Assembly: GCF_000716715.1 (NCBI RefSeq)
Contig: NZ_JNYJ01000043.1
Span: 62,001 to 126,000 of the forward strand
DNA: 64,000 nucleotides
Source of the DNA: Dactylosporangium aurantiacum
GTDB taxonomy: Bacteria > Actinomycetota > Actinomycetes > Mycobacteriales > Micromonosporaceae
Reading direction: 5' to 3'
Shown: positions 62,055-64,000 of the stretch, one piece after another
Layout: each line of letters starts with the position of its first letter
Position numbering within the stretch: the stretch's first letter is position 1
Program-made: the position numbers and the translations under genes
Notes under the pieces: generated by a model
Seen by the model: the letters and a program-made list of their open reading frames with translations, nothing else
Database searches by the model: none
What the model was told of the DNA's origin: nothing

Positions 62055-63626
62055 CTACTGGGCGGCTTCCGGGCGGGCCAACCGCAGCACCGGCATACCA
62101 CCCGGAGCACCCGAACGATCACCGAACGCTGTCACCCGTCTGGTCACCTCGCCGGCGTGGCGGTTGCCCTTGACCAGGTACATCTCCCGATCGGCGGCCC
62201 GCAGCGCGGCGCCCGCGTCCTCGATCGTGTCATCGATCACGGCCACGCCGACGCTGACCCGTACCCGCATGATGTGGCCGTCGTGCGGGACCGGCATGGA
62301 GATCGACCGTTCGAGCCGGTCGACGAGCGCGCCGAGGTCGGGGACGCTCACGTTGCCGGTCAGGACGACGAACTCGTCGCCGCCGAGCCGCGCGACGGTG
62401 TCGGTGGGGCGGACCAGCGACTGCAGGCGGTGCGCGGCGGCGACGAGGACCGCGTCGCCGGCGTCGTGGCCGAGGGTGTCGTTGACCACCTTGAAGTCGT
62501 CGAGGTCGCAGAACAGCAGCGCGCTGAGCACGCCCTCGGTGCGGGCGAGCCGGATCGCGGCGGTGAGCGCCTCGGTGAACGCCTCGCGGTTGACCAGGCC
62601 GGTCAGCGGGTCCCGGGAGGCCCGGCGGACCAGGTCGGCCTCGGTCGCCTTGCGGCCGGTGATGTCCTGCACCTGCGTGATCGCGAACGAGGGCGAGCCG
62701 GCGACCACGGACATGGTGGCGGAGACCCAGATCGTCTCGCCGTCGCCGCGCACGCAGCGGACCTCGTAGTCGCGGATGGATCCGGTGCCGCCGGCGAAGA
62801 TCTCCCGGCTGTGGTCGAGGTCGTCGGGGTGGATGACGTCGCCGAAGCGCATCGAGACGAGCACGTCGGCGTCCCGGCCGAGCAGCTCGCACATGGCGGG
62901 GTTGACCCGCACGATGCGGGCCAGGTCGGCGCCCTCCAGGCCGATCATGCACATGCCGGTGCCGGCGCCGTTGAACGCGAGCCGGAATGCAGCCTCGCTG
63001 GCCGCCAGGTGCTGGCGCTCCCGGCGCAGCGCCTCGACCAGGTTGGCATTGTTGATCGCGATGCCGGCCTGCGCGGCGAGCATCTCCAGCAGCTCCCGCT
63101 GGAACGCGCCGGGCCGCCTGCCGTCCGCGGGCAGGTCGACGCTGAGCACCCCGACGAGCGAGCCGTCGGGCGCGCGCAGCGGCGCGAACAATGCGTCGAG
63201 GGGGTGCCACCGCTCCCCGTCGGGGACGCCGTCGGGAAGGTCGGCGGCGTCGGGGACCCAGGACTGGATGCCGGCGTTGTGCCGCTCGTGCGGCAGGTAC
63301 AGCAGCTGCCCCCACCGGTCGGCGGCGGCGAGGTGCGCGTCGAACTCGGCCGCCGGGTACCGCGCACCGAGCAGCTCGGCGCGGGCCTCCTCGGAGCCGG
63401 CGATGGCGACGGCCTCGTACACGCCGTCGGGGTGCAGGTAGTTGACCACGGCGGCACCGAAGCCGACGCCCTCGACGACGGCCTCCGCGATGCGGTCGAG
63501 GGTCTCGGTCACGGTGTCGCCGGTGTTGATCCGCCCCGTGATGGTGTAGACGGAGCGGATCGCGGCCATTGCCATGTCCCGGTCACGATCCACGGCTCGC
63601 CTACCCCGCTCCGGCCGACCCTGCAC
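62055..63626 (-). CDS. GAF-PAS-GGDEF diguanylate cyclase
   Basis: 523 residues. N-terminal GAF domain (about 25-215; SVYTITGRINTGDTVTETLDRIAEAVVEGVGFGAAVV; QAGIAINNANLVEAL), PAS domain (about 222-340; FRLAFNGAGTGMCMIGL; VIHPDDLDHSREIFAGG; ITQVQDITGRKATEADL), and GGDEF domain (DPLTGLVNREAFTEAL; ALLFCDLDDFKVVNDTLGHDAGDAVL; VARLGGDEFVVL intact). Likely makes c-di-GMP in response to a cytoplasmic ligand. There is no EAL domain. GTG 63626 is used; in-frame GTG 63593 and ATG 63575 are possible starts. Confidence 0.93.
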   Translation of the reverse strand: MQGRPERGRRAVDRDRDMAMAAIRSVYTITGRINTGDTVTETLDRIAEAVVEGVGFGAAVVNYLHPDGVYEAVAIAGSEEARAELLGARYPAAEFDAHLAAADRWGQLLYLPHERHNAGIQSWVPDAADLPDGVPDGERWHPLDALFAPLRAPDGSLVGVLSVDLPADGRRPGAFQRELLEMLAAQAGIAINNANLVEALRRERQHLAASEAAFRLAFNGAGTGMCMIGLEGADLARIVRVNPAMCELLGRDADVLVSMRFGDVIHPDDLDHSREIFAGGTGSIRDYEVRCVRGDGETIWVSATMSVVAGSPSFAITQVQDITGRKATEADLVRRASRDPLTGLVNREAFTEALTAAIRLARTEGVLSALLFCDLDDFKVVNDTLGHDAGDAVLVAAAHRLQSLVRPTDTVARLGGDEFVVLTGNVSVPDLGALVDRLERSISMPVPHDGHIMRVRVSVGVAVIDDTIEDAGAALRAADREMYLVKGNRHAGEVTRRVTAFGDRSGAPGGMPVLRLARPEAAQ

Positions 63627-63728
63627 CTCTACATCGACGCATCAGCTCCGATCCTAAGCAAACGTGCGCTGCCGCACGACCAAGAACCGCAACCCTGGCC
63701 CCGTCGCGGCGGTGGCTATCCTGCATGC

Positions 63729-64000
63729 ATGTCAGAGCAGGTCAGGCTGCTGATCGCCGATGACCAGGCGATGATCCGGGCCGGCCTGCGGCTGGTCCTG
63801 GAGACCGCGGCGGCCGGATCCGTCACCGTCGTCGGGGAGGCGGCCGACGGGGTGGAGGCGGTCGCGGCCGCCCGCCGGCTGCGGCCCGACGTGCTCGTCA
63901 TGGACATCGCCATGCCGCGGCTGGACGGTCTCGGCGCGGCCCGGCAGCTGCTCGCCGACCCGCGGCCGCCGAAGATCGTGCTGCTCACCATGTTCGACAC
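63729..64000 (+). CDS. NarL-family response regulator, cut by the right edge
   Basis: The visible 90 residues are a receiver domain: LLIADDQAMIRAGL, phospho-acceptor Asp in VLVMDIAMPRLDG, KIVLLTMFDT. Divergent from the GGDEF gene with about 100 bp between. The HTH and any partner kinase lie outside the window. Confidence 0.92.
   Translation, partial: MSEQVRLLIADDQAMIRAGLRLVLETAAAGSVTVVGEAADGVEAVAAARRLRPDVLVMDIAMPRLDGLGAARQLLADPRPPKIVLLTMFD

Overview
The window is very GC-rich DNA with strong third-position GC bias and dense, often overlapping genes. It carries NarL/DesK-type two-component pairs, a SigE-family sigma factor, secreted DUF1996/CBM proteins, WXG100-like proteins, a MptB-like mannosyltransferase and an actinobacterial c-di-AMP riboswitch. 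This points to a filamentous actinomycete, most likely Micromonosporaceae (inference; there is no rRNA here). It reads as chromosomal: argS, dnaG and two tRNAs are present and no integrase, transposase or phage gene was seen.

Layout. 1-2.5 kb: a minus-strand operon of an anchored beta-sandwich protein, a DesK-like kinase and a NarL regulator (cut by the left edge). 2.6-6.7 kb: argS and two glycosyltransferases. 6.9-9 kb: a second kinase operon whose regulator is frameshifted. 9.2-14.8 kb: an envelope-carbohydrate island with two DUF1996 proteins (one bearing an F5/8C-like, the other a CBM6/35-like domain) flanking a paralogous kinase/regulator/anchored CBM35-like operon, with LacI-type operators in front of the first. 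14.8-18.2 kb: MerR/SDR pair with a textbook MerR promoter, and a further two-component pair. 18.3-20.8 kb: a WYL regulator disrupted by tandem repeats, then 1.2 kb of low-complexity DNA. 20.9-24.6 kb: VOC protein, membrane protein with an Asp/Glu tract, UDP-glucose dehydrogenase. 25.2-27.2 kb: a small WXG100-like/YbaB cluster. 27.5-35.2 kb: anchored and secreted proteins, a P-domain remnant, and a 1656-residue Ser/Thr kinase-STAND ATPase-GAF-histidine kinase. 35.2-37 kb: sigma factor and membrane partner. 37.6-38.3 kb: hairpin-rich direct repeats and tRNA genes. 39-49.6 kb: a long minus-strand sugar locus (ROK regulator, ABC importer, Gfo/Idh/MocA oxidoreductase, XylA, ThuA-CBM6 protein, TIM-barrel isomerase). 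50.9-53.4 kb: a drug/polysaccharide-type ABC exporter. 53.5-63.6 kb: MptB-like enzyme, dnaG, DUF218 protein, an odd polyprenyl synthase homologue, a c-di-AMP-riboswitch-controlled muralytic protein, and a GAF-PAS-GGDEF protein; another response regulator runs off the right edge.

Two themes stand out. First, two paralogous 'surface carbohydrate-binding-like protein + DesK kinase + NarL regulator' operons lie about 10 kb apart, one embedded between DUF1996 genes: a plausible undescribed envelope-glycan sensing system. Second, short tandem repeats have expanded inside or beside many genes (WYL regulator, response regulator N-terminus, acidic membrane protein, MptB-like enzyme, polyprenyl synthase homologue, and three intergenic blocks).
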